From Polyangium sp. 6x1 (GTDB lineage Bacteria > Myxococcota_A > Polyangia > Polyangiales > Polyangiaceae), in the NCBI RefSeq assembly GCF_029946515.1, contig NZ_JARZHH010000010.1, forward strand, positions 1 to 64,000: a stretch of 64,000 nucleotides of DNA. The letters run 5' to 3'. The notes below the pieces were generated by a model. It was not told where the DNA came from. It saw only the letters and a program-made list of their open reading frames with translations, and did not search any database. Below are positions 50,009-58,664 of this stretch, in pieces. The position numbers were made by a program, and so were the translations under genes. The first letter of the stretch is position 1. Each line of letters opens with the position of its first letter.

Positions 50009-51400
50009 ATGGCGCTGTCCGAAAACATCCAGTTCTACGCCGCGACGGACGTTGGCCGCGTACGTGATCACAACGAGGACAACTTCCTCGTCGACAAGAA
50101 GCTCGCGCTCTCCATCGTCGCGGATGGCATGGGCGGGCATGCGGCCGGCGAAGTGGCGAGCGCGCTCGCGGTGCGGATCATCCACGAGGAGGTCAAGAAG
50201 CACAAAGACGTCGTCGAGAAGTACGCGCGCGAGGGCGTGAGCGGTCGGGCAGGCGCCAAGGAGATCCTCGCGATGCTGGAGCTCGCCGTGCAGCGAGCCT
50301 GCGCGAAGATCCACGACGAGGCGAAGCAAGACGCGAACAAACGCGGCATGGGCACGACGCTGTCGGCCCTCTTGATCGTGGCCTCGCACGGCTTCATCGC
50401 GCACGTCGGCGACAGCCGCATCTACCTGCTTCGCGGCGGCAAGGTGCAGCAGATCACCGAGGATCACACGGTCTACAACGAGCTGATCAAGCGCGGAAAG
50501 CTCACGCGCGATCAGATCGAAAAGGTCGCGCAGAAGAACGCGATCACGCGCGCCGTCGGCGTCTACGAGCGGGTCGAGGTCGACACGCTGACGATCGAGG
50601 TGCTGCCCGGTGACCAGTTCCTGCTCGCCTCGGACGGCCTGCACGGATACATCGCGCACACGGCGGAGCTCGAGCCGTACTTCGAGGAAGCCGACGGCGA
50701 GACGGCGACGCGTGAGCTCATCGATCTCGCGAACAGGAAGGGCGGCAAGGACAACATCACCGCGATCCTGGTTCGCCTCGGCGCCGGCGACAAACAGGAC
50801 GACAACCGCGCGCGGCGGCTGCACCTCAAGCGCGAGGTGCTCGCGAAGATGCCGCTCTTCTCGCGCCTGTCCGAGCGCGAAATGCTCCGGATCATGCAGG
50901 TCGCGGACGTGGTCTCCTACGACGTCGATCAGGTCGTCGTGCAAGAGGGAGATCGCGGCGACGAGCTCTTCATCGTGCTCTCGGGGCAGGTGCGCATCAG
51001 CCGCGGCGAGACGGTGCTGAACGAGTTCGGCCCCGGCGAGCACTTCGGCGAGATGGCGCTGATCCGCGCGATGCCGCGATCGGCGACGGTGACCGCGATC
51101 GAGCCGAGTGAGCTCATCGTGCTGCACAGGAACGACTTCTTCGAGATCCTGCGCAAGGAGCACGAGCTCGCGGTCAAGCTGCTCTGGCAGTTCCTCGGCG
51201 TGCTCGCCGACAGGCTCGATCAGACGTCGCGTGATCTCAGCTCGGCGCGCGAGGAGCTCAACGCCGAGGACATCACGGACGCGATCTTCCCGGACGAGAT
51301 CGAGCCGGGGGAGGACGACGCGCCCGTGACCGAGCCGCGGCCCCGCGACAGCTACATCCCCGAGCCCCCCTCGGACCCGTCGCCCCTCGGCGGGGCCTGA
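50009..51400 (+). CDS. PP2C-type Ser/Thr phosphatase fused to a cNMP-binding domain
   Basis: 463 residues from the ATG at 50009. Residues 1-245 are a PP2C/Stp1 phosphatase with the metal-binding motifs VRDHNEDNF, VADGMGGH, GMGTTL, HVGDSRIYLL, SDGL and KDNITAILV. Residues about 265-400 are a cyclic-nucleotide-binding domain (MPLFSRLSEREMLRIM, VVVQEGDRGDELFIVLSGQVRI, GPGEHFGEMALIRAMPRSATVTA, the phosphate-binding cassette). A short acidic, proline-rich tail ends the protein. It should dephosphorylate Ser/Thr-phosphorylated proteins under control of a cyclic nucleotide, countering the many Ser/Thr kinases of myxobacteria. Cytosolic; no membrane helix. Confidence 0.9.
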   Translation: MALSENIQFYAATDVGRVRDHNEDNFLVDKKLALSIVADGMGGHAAGEVASALAVRIIHEEVKKHKDVVEKYAREGVSGRAGAKEILAMLELAVQRACAKIHDEAKQDANKRGMGTTLSALLIVASHGFIAHVGDSRIYLLRGGKVQQITEDHTVYNELIKRGKLTRDQIEKVAQKNAITRAVGVYERVEVDTLTIEVLPGDQFLLASDGLHGYIAHTAELEPYFEEADGETATRELIDLANRKGGKDNITAILVRLGAGDKQDDNRARRLHLKREVLAKMPLFSRLSEREMLRIMQVADVVSYDVDQVVVQEGDRGDELFIVLSGQVRISRGETVLNEFGPGEHFGEMALIRAMPRSATVTAIEPSELIVLHRNDFFEILRKEHELAVKLLWQFLGVLADRLDQTSRDLSSAREELNAEDITDAIFPDEIEPGEDDAPVTEPRPRDSYIPEPPSDPSPLGGA

Positions 51401-51498
51401 GCAGGGCCGCGCCGCCTGGGGCATACGGGTTTCCTGGTAGTTCCAATTGACACGTTCGCCCCAGCGCCGGTAGCGTCCGTCCAACGGAAAGGTCTGCC

Positions 51499-53088
51499 AT
51501 GAAAGGCGCAACGTTCTGCGATCGCAAGGGCAATGGCTTTCGCCTCGGGAGGCGGGGCCTGGGATCGCCTGTCTCGCTCGCGCTCACCCTCGCTATTGGG
51601 CTCGCATCGTCGCTCGTGACGACGGGCGCGCGCGCGGACGAACCGCGCAGCGCCACCGAGCCGCGCGTGATGCAGGAGCCCGGCGAGGTGGTGAACGTGA
51701 TCGACGCCTTCGACGAGGGCGATCCGTTCGACATCGCGATCAGCCTGGGCTTTCAGTACTCGTCGAAGAGCGCGAAGGTCCAGCGCGAGACGAACATCTT
51801 CGGGCCGGGCCTCACGTCGGGCGGGTTCACGTCGAACCTCATGAACGTGGCGCAGTTCAGCGAGCAGACCTCGCGCATCATCCCGCGCATCGACATCGGC
51901 CTCTACAAGGATCTCGCGGTCTACTTCCGCGCGCCGATCATCCTCAACAACTCGCGTGAGCTCACGGGCCTCGACGGCAGCGACGCCGTGCAGAGCGTGG
52001 TGCTCCAGGGCGCGCCGGGCGAGCAGCTCTTCAGCCTGCCGTTCAAGTCGCCCGATCGCAGCGGCCTCGAATACCTCGCGGTCGGCATCGACACGAGCGC
52101 GTTCATGAACCAGGCGCGTGATCGCACGAAGCCCACGCTGCTCTTCGGCGTCGAGGGTCGCTTCTCGCTCGGCACGCCCATGCACGCGTGCAACCCCGGC
52201 GCGCCGTCGGGGCAGGTCCAGTGCGCGCACCCGTCGGACATCAACCGAAACGGGCAGCCGAACGGCAACCTCGAAGGCACCGCCGTCGGCGAGCGAGATG
52301 CCGGCGTCACGCGCGGCACGATCGGGCTCGAGGTGCACACGCTCGTCTCGAAGCGCATCAAGTACCTGGAGCCGTACGGCGGCTTCTCGGCGCTCTTCGA
52401 GTTCCAGCAGGAGGACTCGGACTACGGCCTCACGGACCTCGAAGGCTCGCTCGTGAACCGGCCGCCGATCCGGGGCACGATGACGCTCGGCCTCATGATC
52501 ATCCCGTGGGAGAACCGCGAGAAGTTCGGCCGTCTGACCTTCGATCTGCGCGCGCAGGGCACGTACACGTCGGAGGGCCGCGACTACTCGGAGATCTTCG
52601 ACGCGATCGGGTCGAGCACGGCGAGCTCGCTGCGCCAGCCGCAGTGGTCGAAGTACAGGCGCAACCCGGCCTACGACGAGAACGCGCCGGCGGGCAGCCG
52701 GCAGCCGATCTCGATCATCGACGAGGGTTCGCAGAAGACGTACGTCACGGGTCTGACCGACGTGCAGCAATACGCGTCGATCCGCGGGCAAGCGTCGGTG
52801 ACGTGGCAGGCGAGCGAGTACGTGAAGTTCAACCTGGGCTTCGGGTTCACGCACGATCAGAAGCACGGCATCACCGGCGATCAGCCGTGCAACCCGTCGT
52901 TCAAGGACGACATCGGGCAGTCGGGCCCGTGCAAGAGCGGCAACGAGCTCAACGTCGGCGAGTTCGTCTCCGCGACGGGTATTCCGAACCCGAACTATCG
53001 TCCCACGATCAACGCGGTCGGGAGGCGGTTCTGGGTGAGCGACAGCAATACCTTCGACGTCTTCGCGAGCGGCGTGGTGATGTTCTGA
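51499..53088 (+). CDS. Exported protein, probable outer-membrane beta-barrel
   Basis: 529 residues. A long N-region (Arg-rich) is followed by a hydrophobic core and a cleavage site near TTGARADEP, a Sec signal. The mature chain has alternating aromatic/hydrophobic strands (DIAISLGFQYSS, IDIGLYKDLAVYFRAPI, VKFNLGFGFTHDQ) and ends with a strand finishing in Phe (DVFASGVVMF), the C-terminal Phe typical of outer-membrane barrels. No known family is recognised. The next exported protein gene begins within its last codons. Confidence 0.75.
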   Translation: MKGATFCDRKGNGFRLGRRGLGSPVSLALTLAIGLASSLVTTGARADEPRSATEPRVMQEPGEVVNVIDAFDEGDPFDIAISLGFQYSSKSAKVQRETNIFGPGLTSGGFTSNLMNVAQFSEQTSRIIPRIDIGLYKDLAVYFRAPIILNNSRELTGLDGSDAVQSVVLQGAPGEQLFSLPFKSPDRSGLEYLAVGIDTSAFMNQARDRTKPTLLFGVEGRFSLGTPMHACNPGAPSGQVQCAHPSDINRNGQPNGNLEGTAVGERDAGVTRGTIGLEVHTLVSKRIKYLEPYGGFSALFEFQQEDSDYGLTDLEGSLVNRPPIRGTMTLGLMIIPWENREKFGRLTFDLRAQGTYTSEGRDYSEIFDAIGSSTASSLRQPQWSKYRRNPAYDENAPAGSRQPISIIDEGSQKTYVTGLTDVQQYASIRGQASVTWQASEYVKFNLGFGFTHDQKHGITGDQPCNPSFKDDIGQSGPCKSGNELNVGEFVSATGIPNPNYRPTINAVGRRFWVSDSNTFDVFASGVVMF

Positions 53089-54512
53089 AAGGCGGCCGCG
53101 CGGCTCGGCTCCTGGGGGTGCTCGCGGCGCTCGGCGTCGCGGGGCCCGCCTCGGCCGAAGCCCCGCGGACGAACGGCGCGACGAGCGCGAGCGCGGAGCC
53201 CGCGCGCACCTCCGCCGTCCTGTTTCCCACGAAGATCAAGCGGCGCCCCGGGCCGCCGGGCGAGGCCGGCGAAGGCACGGAGCTCGCGCCGATCGCGGGC
53301 CAGCTCGACGCGCTTCTTGCAGACGCGGCGCAGGATCTCGGGCTCGTGCTGGATCTCGATCAGCGCCACGCGGCGCCCGACGACGAGGCCGAGCTCGTGG
53401 CGCTTGCGGGCTCGCTCGGCAGTACGCTGATCGTGCCGAGCGTGCGCGCGAAGGACGGCGAGATCGAGCTTCGGATCGTGCTCGCGGAGGCGTCGTCGCC
53501 CGAGCTTCGCGTGCGGATCGAGCGCGCGAGCCAGGCGGATCTCGCGGTGCGCGCGGTCGTGATGCTGCGCGATCTCGTGACGGGGCTGCGCTCGATGCCG
53601 GCGCGTCGACCCGAGCCGCGGCGCGCGCCCGAGGGGACGCTGACGTACCCCGCGAAGAGCGCGGGCCGCACGGCGCTCGCGGTGAACGCGACGCTCTTCG
53701 GAGGGCTGCTCGGGTATTCGATCCAGCGGGCGAGCGGATCCGAGGATCCGCGGCTGCTCTATCCGCTGCTCGCCGTCGGCGCAGGCGGCGGGCTCGTCAC
53801 GTCGATCCTCGTCGCGGAGGAGTGGGACGTGGGCGTCGGATCCGCGTGGTTTCTCGCGTCGGGCGCGTGGTGGCCATCGTTTGCGGGGCACCTGATCTAC
53901 GCGGGCCGGTTCGGCGCGTCGGGGGGCGAGGGGGAGCAATGGACGGCGGGGATCGTGGCGGGCACGACGGGCCTCACGCTGTCGACGCTGGGGCTCGCGC
54001 TGCGCGGGATGTCGGAGGGCGGGGCGCTGCTCGCGCACTCGGGCGGCGGGCTCGGGCTCGTGCTCGGGGGCATGACGGAGATGCTCGTGCAGGGCAACGT
54101 GGACAGCTTTCCGCTCGCGGGGATGGGGTACGGCGCGGGGCTCGGCTGGCTCGGGGCGGCGGCGCTGGCGGTGCACTGGCGGCCCGCGGCGAACCGGGTG
54201 GTGGCGATGGATCTCGGGGCGCTGCTCGGCGGGCTCGGCGGCGCGGCGCTCGGCAGCCCGCTCCTGCTCGACGGGCCGACGGAGACGCAGCAGCGGGCCT
54301 GGGTGGGACTGACGGGCGGCATGACGCTCGCAGGGGCGGCGATCGGGTGGTTCATGACGAAGCCGAAGGCCGAGGCGGCGTCGAAGCCCGGCAAGCAGGC
54401 GCACGACGAGGCCCCGGGGACGCTGCCGGTCATCGGGGTGATCGGGCAGAGTCAGGTGGGAGAGCGGCGCGCGCCCGTCGTGGGGCTATCGTGGAGCGGG
54501 ACGTTGCGGTAG
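53085..54512 (+). CDS. Exported/membrane protein with an apparent non-ATG start
   Basis: 475 residues if translation begins at CTG 53085, which overlaps the upstream TGA. The signal-peptide-like sequence KGGRAARLLGVLAALGVAGPASA-EA begins at once but has no in-frame ATG or TTG; a GTG at 53118 would remove its basic region. The N-terminal half holds a soluble domain (to about 180: LGSTLIVPSVRAKDGEIELRIVLAEA). The C-terminal half is a series of Gly/Ala-rich hydrophobic segments (about 200-420), perhaps membrane helices. Overlap suggests translational coupling with the barrel protein. Start uncertain, coding status clear from codon bias. Confidence 0.65.
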   Translation: MKGGRAARLLGVLAALGVAGPASAEAPRTNGATSASAEPARTSAVLFPTKIKRRPGPPGEAGEGTELAPIAGQLDALLADAAQDLGLVLDLDQRHAAPDDEAELVALAGSLGSTLIVPSVRAKDGEIELRIVLAEASSPELRVRIERASQADLAVRAVVMLRDLVTGLRSMPARRPEPRRAPEGTLTYPAKSAGRTALAVNATLFGGLLGYSIQRASGSEDPRLLYPLLAVGAGGGLVTSILVAEEWDVGVGSAWFLASGAWWPSFAGHLIYAGRFGASGGEGEQWTAGIVAGTTGLTLSTLGLALRGMSEGGALLAHSGGGLGLVLGGMTEMLVQGNVDSFPLAGMGYGAGLGWLGAAALAVHWRPAANRVVAMDLGALLGGLGGAALGSPLLLDGPTETQQRAWVGLTGGMTLAGAAIGWFMTKPKAEAASKPGKQAHDEAPGTLPVIGVIGQSQVGERRAPVVGLSWSGTLR

Positions 54513-54555
54513 AGCAGCGAGCGTTCGTCGTGGGCGGCGGACATCACGGAAGACC

Positions 54556-55503
54556 ATGAAGATCACGGTGAACGAGGCGCAGGCAGGGGTTCGTTTGGAC
54601 AAGCTCCTGCTCGAGGTGATGCCGACGCTCGGGCGAGCGGGGGCGAAGCGGCTGTTCGAGGCCGGCAAGGTCCGCCTGCACGAGGGCGGAGGCGAGCGCG
54701 GGCGCAGGGTGGCGAAGGGAGACGTGGCGCGCGCGGGGGACGTGGTCGCGGTCGAGCTCGATCCGGCGTCGCTCGCGGGCGGAGCGTTGCCGGACACGGA
54801 GACGCCGCTCGTGGTGGTGCTCGAGACGAGCCAGGTGGTCGTGCTGGACAAACCGGCCGGGCAACCGACGGCGCCGCTCGAGCCGGGGGAGCGAGGGACC
54901 TTGGCGAACGCGCTCGTGGCGCGGTACCCGGAGTGCGCGGGGATCGGCTTTTCGGCGCGGGAGCCGGGGCTCTGCCATCGTCTGGACACGGAGACGAGCG
55001 GGCTCGTGCTGGCGGCGCGGACACGCGAGGCGTTCGAGGTGCTGACGGGGGCGATCAAGGAAGAGCGCCTCGACAAACGGTATTTGCTGGTCTGCGCGGC
55101 GAAGGATTTGCCGGAGACGGGGACGATCGAGATCCCGCTGGCGCCGCACCCGAAGGATCGGCGTCGGGTGTATCCGTGTGTGCACCCGCGCGACGTGGAG
55201 CGGTATGCGCCGCGGCCGGCGCATACGACGTACCGGAAGCTGTCGGAGCGGGGAGAATGGGCGCTCGTGGAGGCGCGGGCCGGGAAGGCGACGCGGCATC
55301 AGATCCGGGCGCATTTCGCGGCGATTGAACATCCGCTCGCGGGGGATACGCTGTACGGTGGGCAGAGCGTGCCGGGGCTTGCGCGGCATGCCTTGCATGC
55401 GTCGCGGATTGCGTGGGGCGGGGACGCGAAGGTGCCGGCGTTCACGGCGAGCTCGCCGCTGCCGGCGGACATTGCGGGGATCGTGGGGGAAGAGGGCGGC
55501 TAG
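54556..55503 (+). CDS. RluA-family pseudouridine synthase
   Basis: 315 residues. An N-terminal S4 RNA-binding domain (about 1-70: MKITVNEAQAGVRLDKLLLEVM...RAGAKRLFEAGKVRLH) is followed by the RluA catalytic domain: VVLDKPAGQPTAP, and CHRLDTETSGLVLAART, which carries the catalytic Asp in the motif HRLD-x-x-TSG. KRYLLVC and HQIRAHFAAIEHPLAGDTLYG complete it. It converts specific uridines in rRNA or tRNA to pseudouridine. The exact target cannot be read from sequence. Confidence 0.92.
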   Translation: MKITVNEAQAGVRLDKLLLEVMPTLGRAGAKRLFEAGKVRLHEGGGERGRRVAKGDVARAGDVVAVELDPASLAGGALPDTETPLVVVLETSQVVVLDKPAGQPTAPLEPGERGTLANALVARYPECAGIGFSAREPGLCHRLDTETSGLVLAARTREAFEVLTGAIKEERLDKRYLLVCAAKDLPETGTIEIPLAPHPKDRRRVYPCVHPRDVERYAPRPAHTTYRKLSERGEWALVEARAGKATRHQIRAHFAAIEHPLAGDTLYGGQSVPGLARHALHASRIAWGGDAKVPAFTASSPLPADIAGIVGEEGG

Positions 55504-55512
55504 GCCGGCCCT

Positions 55513-56082
55513 TCAAAGCCCCTTCGGCCTCGGGACCTCTTTCTCCCGCTTCCGGATCCGCGTCGCCACCTGCTCCGCGGCCGCCGTCATCTCCTGCGTG
55601 GCAATCCCCGCATTGCGCGGCCTCGGCATTCCGTAGCCGACCTCGTACGTCTCCGTCTGGATCGGCGGCGGCGGTTTGCCCGTTCCTTTCGGGCCGATTC
55701 CGACCGAAAAGAAGACCTCGCCCTTTTGTAGCTCCATCCAGACGACGGATTCGTTCGTCGGGTAGAAGTTCACCACCTTCCACCCATTCACCTCGCTGCC
55801 GACCGTGAGCCCGTCGAGCAATGCGACGAGCGCCGGATCCGGCGGCGCCGGGGCCGGGCCGAAGGGCTCGGCGGGCGCGGGTGCTTCGGCTTCCGCGCCC
55901 GCGGGTGGCGAGGCCGGCCCGCTCGGGCTGCTCTGCGCGGCCACCAGGAAGGCGAAGACCCCGAGGAGCAAGACGGCGGCGGCGATCCGGGCGAACAGGC
56001 GAGGGGGTTTTTCGGAAGGGGCGGTCACGGGCGCCCTCGAAGCAAGCGGGAAAACCTGCCCGGCGTCAAGCCGCTCGGCCAT
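55513..56082 (-). CDS. Membrane-anchored protein with a proline/alanine-rich stalk
   Basis: This 189-residue protein has one N-terminal membrane helix (about 29-48: ARIAAAVLLLGVFAFLVAAQ), then a Pro/Ala/Glu-rich stalk, then a small periplasmic domain (about 85-150: VGSEVNGWKVVNFYPTNESVVWMELQKGEVFFSVGIG). The start lies 17 bp inside the end of the upstream gene (56066-57928), so the two are coupled. Unknown function; converges with the pseudouridine synthase gene, leaving only 9 bp. Confidence 0.65.
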   Translation of the reverse strand: MAERLDAGQVFPLASRAPVTAPSEKPPRLFARIAAAVLLLGVFAFLVAAQSSPSGPASPPAGAEAEAPAPAEPFGPAPAPPDPALVALLDGLTVGSEVNGWKVVNFYPTNESVVWMELQKGEVFFSVGIGPKGTGKPPPPIQTETYEVGYGMPRPRNAGIATQEMTAAAEQVATRIRKREKEVPRPKGL

Positions 56083-57928
56083 CCTCGGACGCCGCGATGA
56101 CCTGGGCTGATCGGCGAATGCCCGAGCGCTCGTCCGCCGCCTTGCGCCCTTCGCGCAGGAGGTTCACGAGGCGCGTGACGAGGTCCGCCGTCATCCACGC
56201 CGTCGGCAAGCGCGGGACCAGCGAGATCGCGCGCTCCGTCGACCGACGCCCGCGCTGCGATCGGCCTTGCTGCGCGATCGCCTCCACGGCCTCCTCGCAC
56301 GCCGTTCCCGACGTCACGCGGAGCAAGACCTCCGGCGAGCGCAACGTCGAGCCCGCGGCCGGCGTGAGCACCACGCCGACCTCGAGCCCGGAAAAACCCG
56401 GGAGCGGCGAGCGCGGGACCACGGCGAGCCGGAGCTCGTCGGCCTTCGCGCTGCCCTCGGGCACCCGGATGCGCGGGACGATGCGGACCTCTTCGCCGGC
56501 CTTTTTCGTCGCTTTGCGGACGCGCTTGGCGACGTCGCGCAGGAGCGGCGCGGCCGAGGCCACCGGATCCGGCGGCAGCTCGGCGAGCCGGCCCGTGCAG
56601 AAAAGCGCGAGCAGCGCCACCGCGTCGTAGGCGAAGAGCTCGGCATGGTACATCGAGGTGCGCGAGACGAACCACACGGCCGCGCCGAGGAGGAGCAGGC
56701 CGAACGCGAAGAGGGCTTTTCCGGCGCGGGTGGAGACGTCGAGCAAGCCCGCCTGCGCGGAGGGGCGCGCGGCGCGCGCGAAGGCCTCTTCCTCGGAGAC
56801 GGGGAGCCACGTGCCCGGGCCGCGTAGCGAGGAGGCGCGGATCCAGCGCGGGGCGCGGAACGCGGCGAACGCCGAGGCGAGCGCGACGAGGAGCGCGCCC
56901 GCCGTGCCCGTGGGCAAGGTGAGCTGCAAGGCGAGGCCCCCGACGAGCGCGAGGCCCGCGCCCGTCGCCCGCACGAAGAGCGGGGCCGGGATCAAGGGGC
57001 GCGGCTCGGCGCCGGCCGCGCGCGCGGCGCGCTCGACCTCGCGGGTCTTCCAGGCGACGAGCAGGGCATACAGGACAAACGCGAGCCCGCCGCCGACCAG
57101 CACGAACGTGCGGCGATCCGGGGCGAGCGCTGCGGGGCCCGAGGAGGCGACGGTGGTCGGCTCGGCGCGCGGCGCGGTGACCTCGAGGGCGCGGGCGTCG
57201 AAGCGGACGAGCCACGTGACGGGCTCGCCTTTCGGCGCGTAGGGGCGCAAAAGCTCGAGCTCGTCGCGTCCCGTGGAGCGGCGAACGGTCGAGAGGACCG
57301 ACGGCGGCGCGGCCGATTCGCTCGAGGGATCGGCGGCGACGCCGGCCTCGTCGGGGCGCGGCTCGGTCGGGCCCGCGGGCAGGACGAACGTGGCGCGCGC
57401 CGAGTCGAAGCCGTCTTCCCACGCGAGCCCGGTCCAGCGGAGGCGCGCCATGGAGCCGTCGCGCTGCACGAGCCCGCGGCGGAAGAGCTCGGTCCGGTAG
57501 CGGACGAACACCACGAAGACGCCCCGCGACAAACCTTTGTCCGCGTCGAAGCGGATGCGCATGGCCGAGGGATTCGGCTGGCCGTCGTCGCGCGCGCGGC
57601 TCGGCGGCGGCAGCATCTCCGTGGTGACGGGCGTGGCCGAGGCGAGCGAGTTCGTGGCGGCGTCGCGTCCCGGCACGACATAGCCGTCGGGCTCGGGCAC
57701 GGCGTCGGCGTCGACGCCCTTCAGGTCGATCGACTTGAGCGGCCCGCCGGAGACGCGCAGGGTGATCTTGTGCTCGACGCGGGCCGAGCCGTCCTTGTTC
57801 ACGTCGACGCGGACGTCGTCGCCCGCGACGTGCACGTCGACCCACGCCAGCGCGGGCGCCGGGACCGTGACGAGGCCGAGGACGAGGCCAGAGGCCACGA
57901 GCCAGGGCCGGGCGACACGAATGGACAT
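56066..57928 (-). CDS. Multi-pass membrane protein with a large exported N-terminal domain
   Basis: 620 residues from the ATG giving a Sec signal peptide (MSIRVARPWLVASGLVLGLVTVPAPALA). Residues 30-270 form a beta-rich extracytoplasmic domain (VDVHVAGDDVRVDVNKDGSARVEHKITLRV), then membrane helices near 286-302, 325-345 and 350-365, and a further pair near 420-465. A soluble C-terminal domain follows (about 490-620). The layout (exported domain, helices, cytosolic tail) recalls DUF2207-type proteins, but I do not claim membership. It is co-transcribed with the stalk protein at 55513-56082. Confidence 0.65.
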   Translation of the reverse strand: MSIRVARPWLVASGLVLGLVTVPAPALAWVDVHVAGDDVRVDVNKDGSARVEHKITLRVSGGPLKSIDLKGVDADAVPEPDGYVVPGRDAATNSLASATPVTTEMLPPPSRARDDGQPNPSAMRIRFDADKGLSRGVFVVFVRYRTELFRRGLVQRDGSMARLRWTGLAWEDGFDSARATFVLPAGPTEPRPDEAGVAADPSSESAAPPSVLSTVRRSTGRDELELLRPYAPKGEPVTWLVRFDARALEVTAPRAEPTTVASSGPAALAPDRRTFVLVGGGLAFVLYALLVAWKTREVERAARAAGAEPRPLIPAPLFVRATGAGLALVGGLALQLTLPTGTAGALLVALASAFAAFRAPRWIRASSLRGPGTWLPVSEEEAFARAARPSAQAGLLDVSTRAGKALFAFGLLLLGAAVWFVSRTSMYHAELFAYDAVALLALFCTGRLAELPPDPVASAAPLLRDVAKRVRKATKKAGEEVRIVPRIRVPEGSAKADELRLAVVPRSPLPGFSGLEVGVVLTPAAGSTLRSPEVLLRVTSGTACEEAVEAIAQQGRSQRGRRSTERAISLVPRLPTAWMTADLVTRLVNLLREGRKAADERSGIRRSAQVIAASEDGRAA

Positions 57929-57985
57929 GGCCGAGACCTCCCACGGGGCGAGGTCCCGGGCCAAGTTTTGGTCCGTGGGGTCGGG

Positions 57986-58327
57986 TCAGCTGAAGTTGCC
58001 CGAGCCCGGGGTCGTGGTGGTGTGCGTGACGGGGCGGCTCGGGATGAAGGCGAAGACCGCGACGGCGATGCCGACCACGATGTCGTTCACCACGGCCCTG
58101 CCGCCGAAGTATCCGAGGACGAACGGCGCGATGATCAGCCACGCGCCGAGCACGACGTTCACGAACCGGGCCTTCGGCGCCCAGAGCGCGGCGATCGCCG
58201 AGGCCGCGATCAAGATGCCGAGCAGGCGGTCATTGTTCACCGCGTAGACGTCGACGTATCCGAGCGCCGCCGGGGCGATGAGCAACCAGATACCCAGTGC
58301 GACATTGATCCATCGGGGCCATGTCAT
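57986..58327 (-). CDS. SPW-repeat membrane protein
   Basis: This 113-residue protein has four hydrophobic helices arranged as two SPW repeats: WPRWINVALGIWLLIAPAALGY and FVNVVLGAWLIIAPFVLGY, each ending in an aromatic, followed by N-D-h-h-G-I-h. This matches the SPW repeat family of small integral membrane proteins of unknown function. It lies 57 bp upstream of the signal-peptide protein gene and 24 bp after the small histidine-rich protein. Confidence 0.85.
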   Translation of the reverse strand: MTWPRWINVALGIWLLIAPAALGYVDVYAVNNDRLLGILIAASAIAALWAPKARFVNVVLGAWLIIAPFVLGYFGGRAVVNDIVVGIAVAVFAFIPSRPVTHTTTTPGSGNFS

Positions 58328-58351
58328 GGTGTCCTCCTCGGGCGATTGGTT

Positions 58352-58555
58352 TCACGCGGCGTGCCGCTTCTCGGCCTCCTGCTCGTGCCGCATTCCCTGC
58401 TCGTGATACCGCCGAGCCTCGATCGCGTGCCGGATGGCCTCGGCCTCGTTTCCACGCTCGTGCTGCTCCGCGGCCATCCGGTGGTGCACCGCGGCGTTTT
58501 CGAAGTGCTCGGCGGCCTTTCGATGGTGATCGGCCAGGCTTTCGGTACGGACCAT
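58352..58555 (-). CDS. Small His/Glu-rich helical protein
   Basis: 67 residues from the ATG with GGAGCAAGGA upstream. Heptad-like Ala/His/Glu repeats (HHRKAAEHFENAAVHHRMAAEQHERG, ARRYHEQGMRHEQEAEKRHAA) predict a long amphipathic helix; the many histidines suggest metal or proton binding. Found next to an SPW protein, as short helical proteins often are in stress-related clusters. No firm function. Confidence 0.55.
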   Translation of the reverse strand: MVRTESLADHHRKAAEHFENAAVHHRMAAEQHERGNEAEAIRHAIEARRYHEQGMRHEQEAEKRHAA

Positions 58556-58664
58556 TCCTTGCTCCGTGGGCGAATTCGTGCCGCGAGGCAGCGTCCCCGA
58601 CGTCCCGATGCAAACGGAGGCCCAGCCGCGGCGAACGGACCCGGCTGCGGCTGGGATTGTCGTA

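Noticed and set aside
49940-51511. 523-codon minus-strand frame opposite the PP2C-cNMP gene
   Set aside because: It is the mirror frame of a gene with complete conserved motifs. Its Leu/Arg/Asp-rich composition is typical of a shadow.
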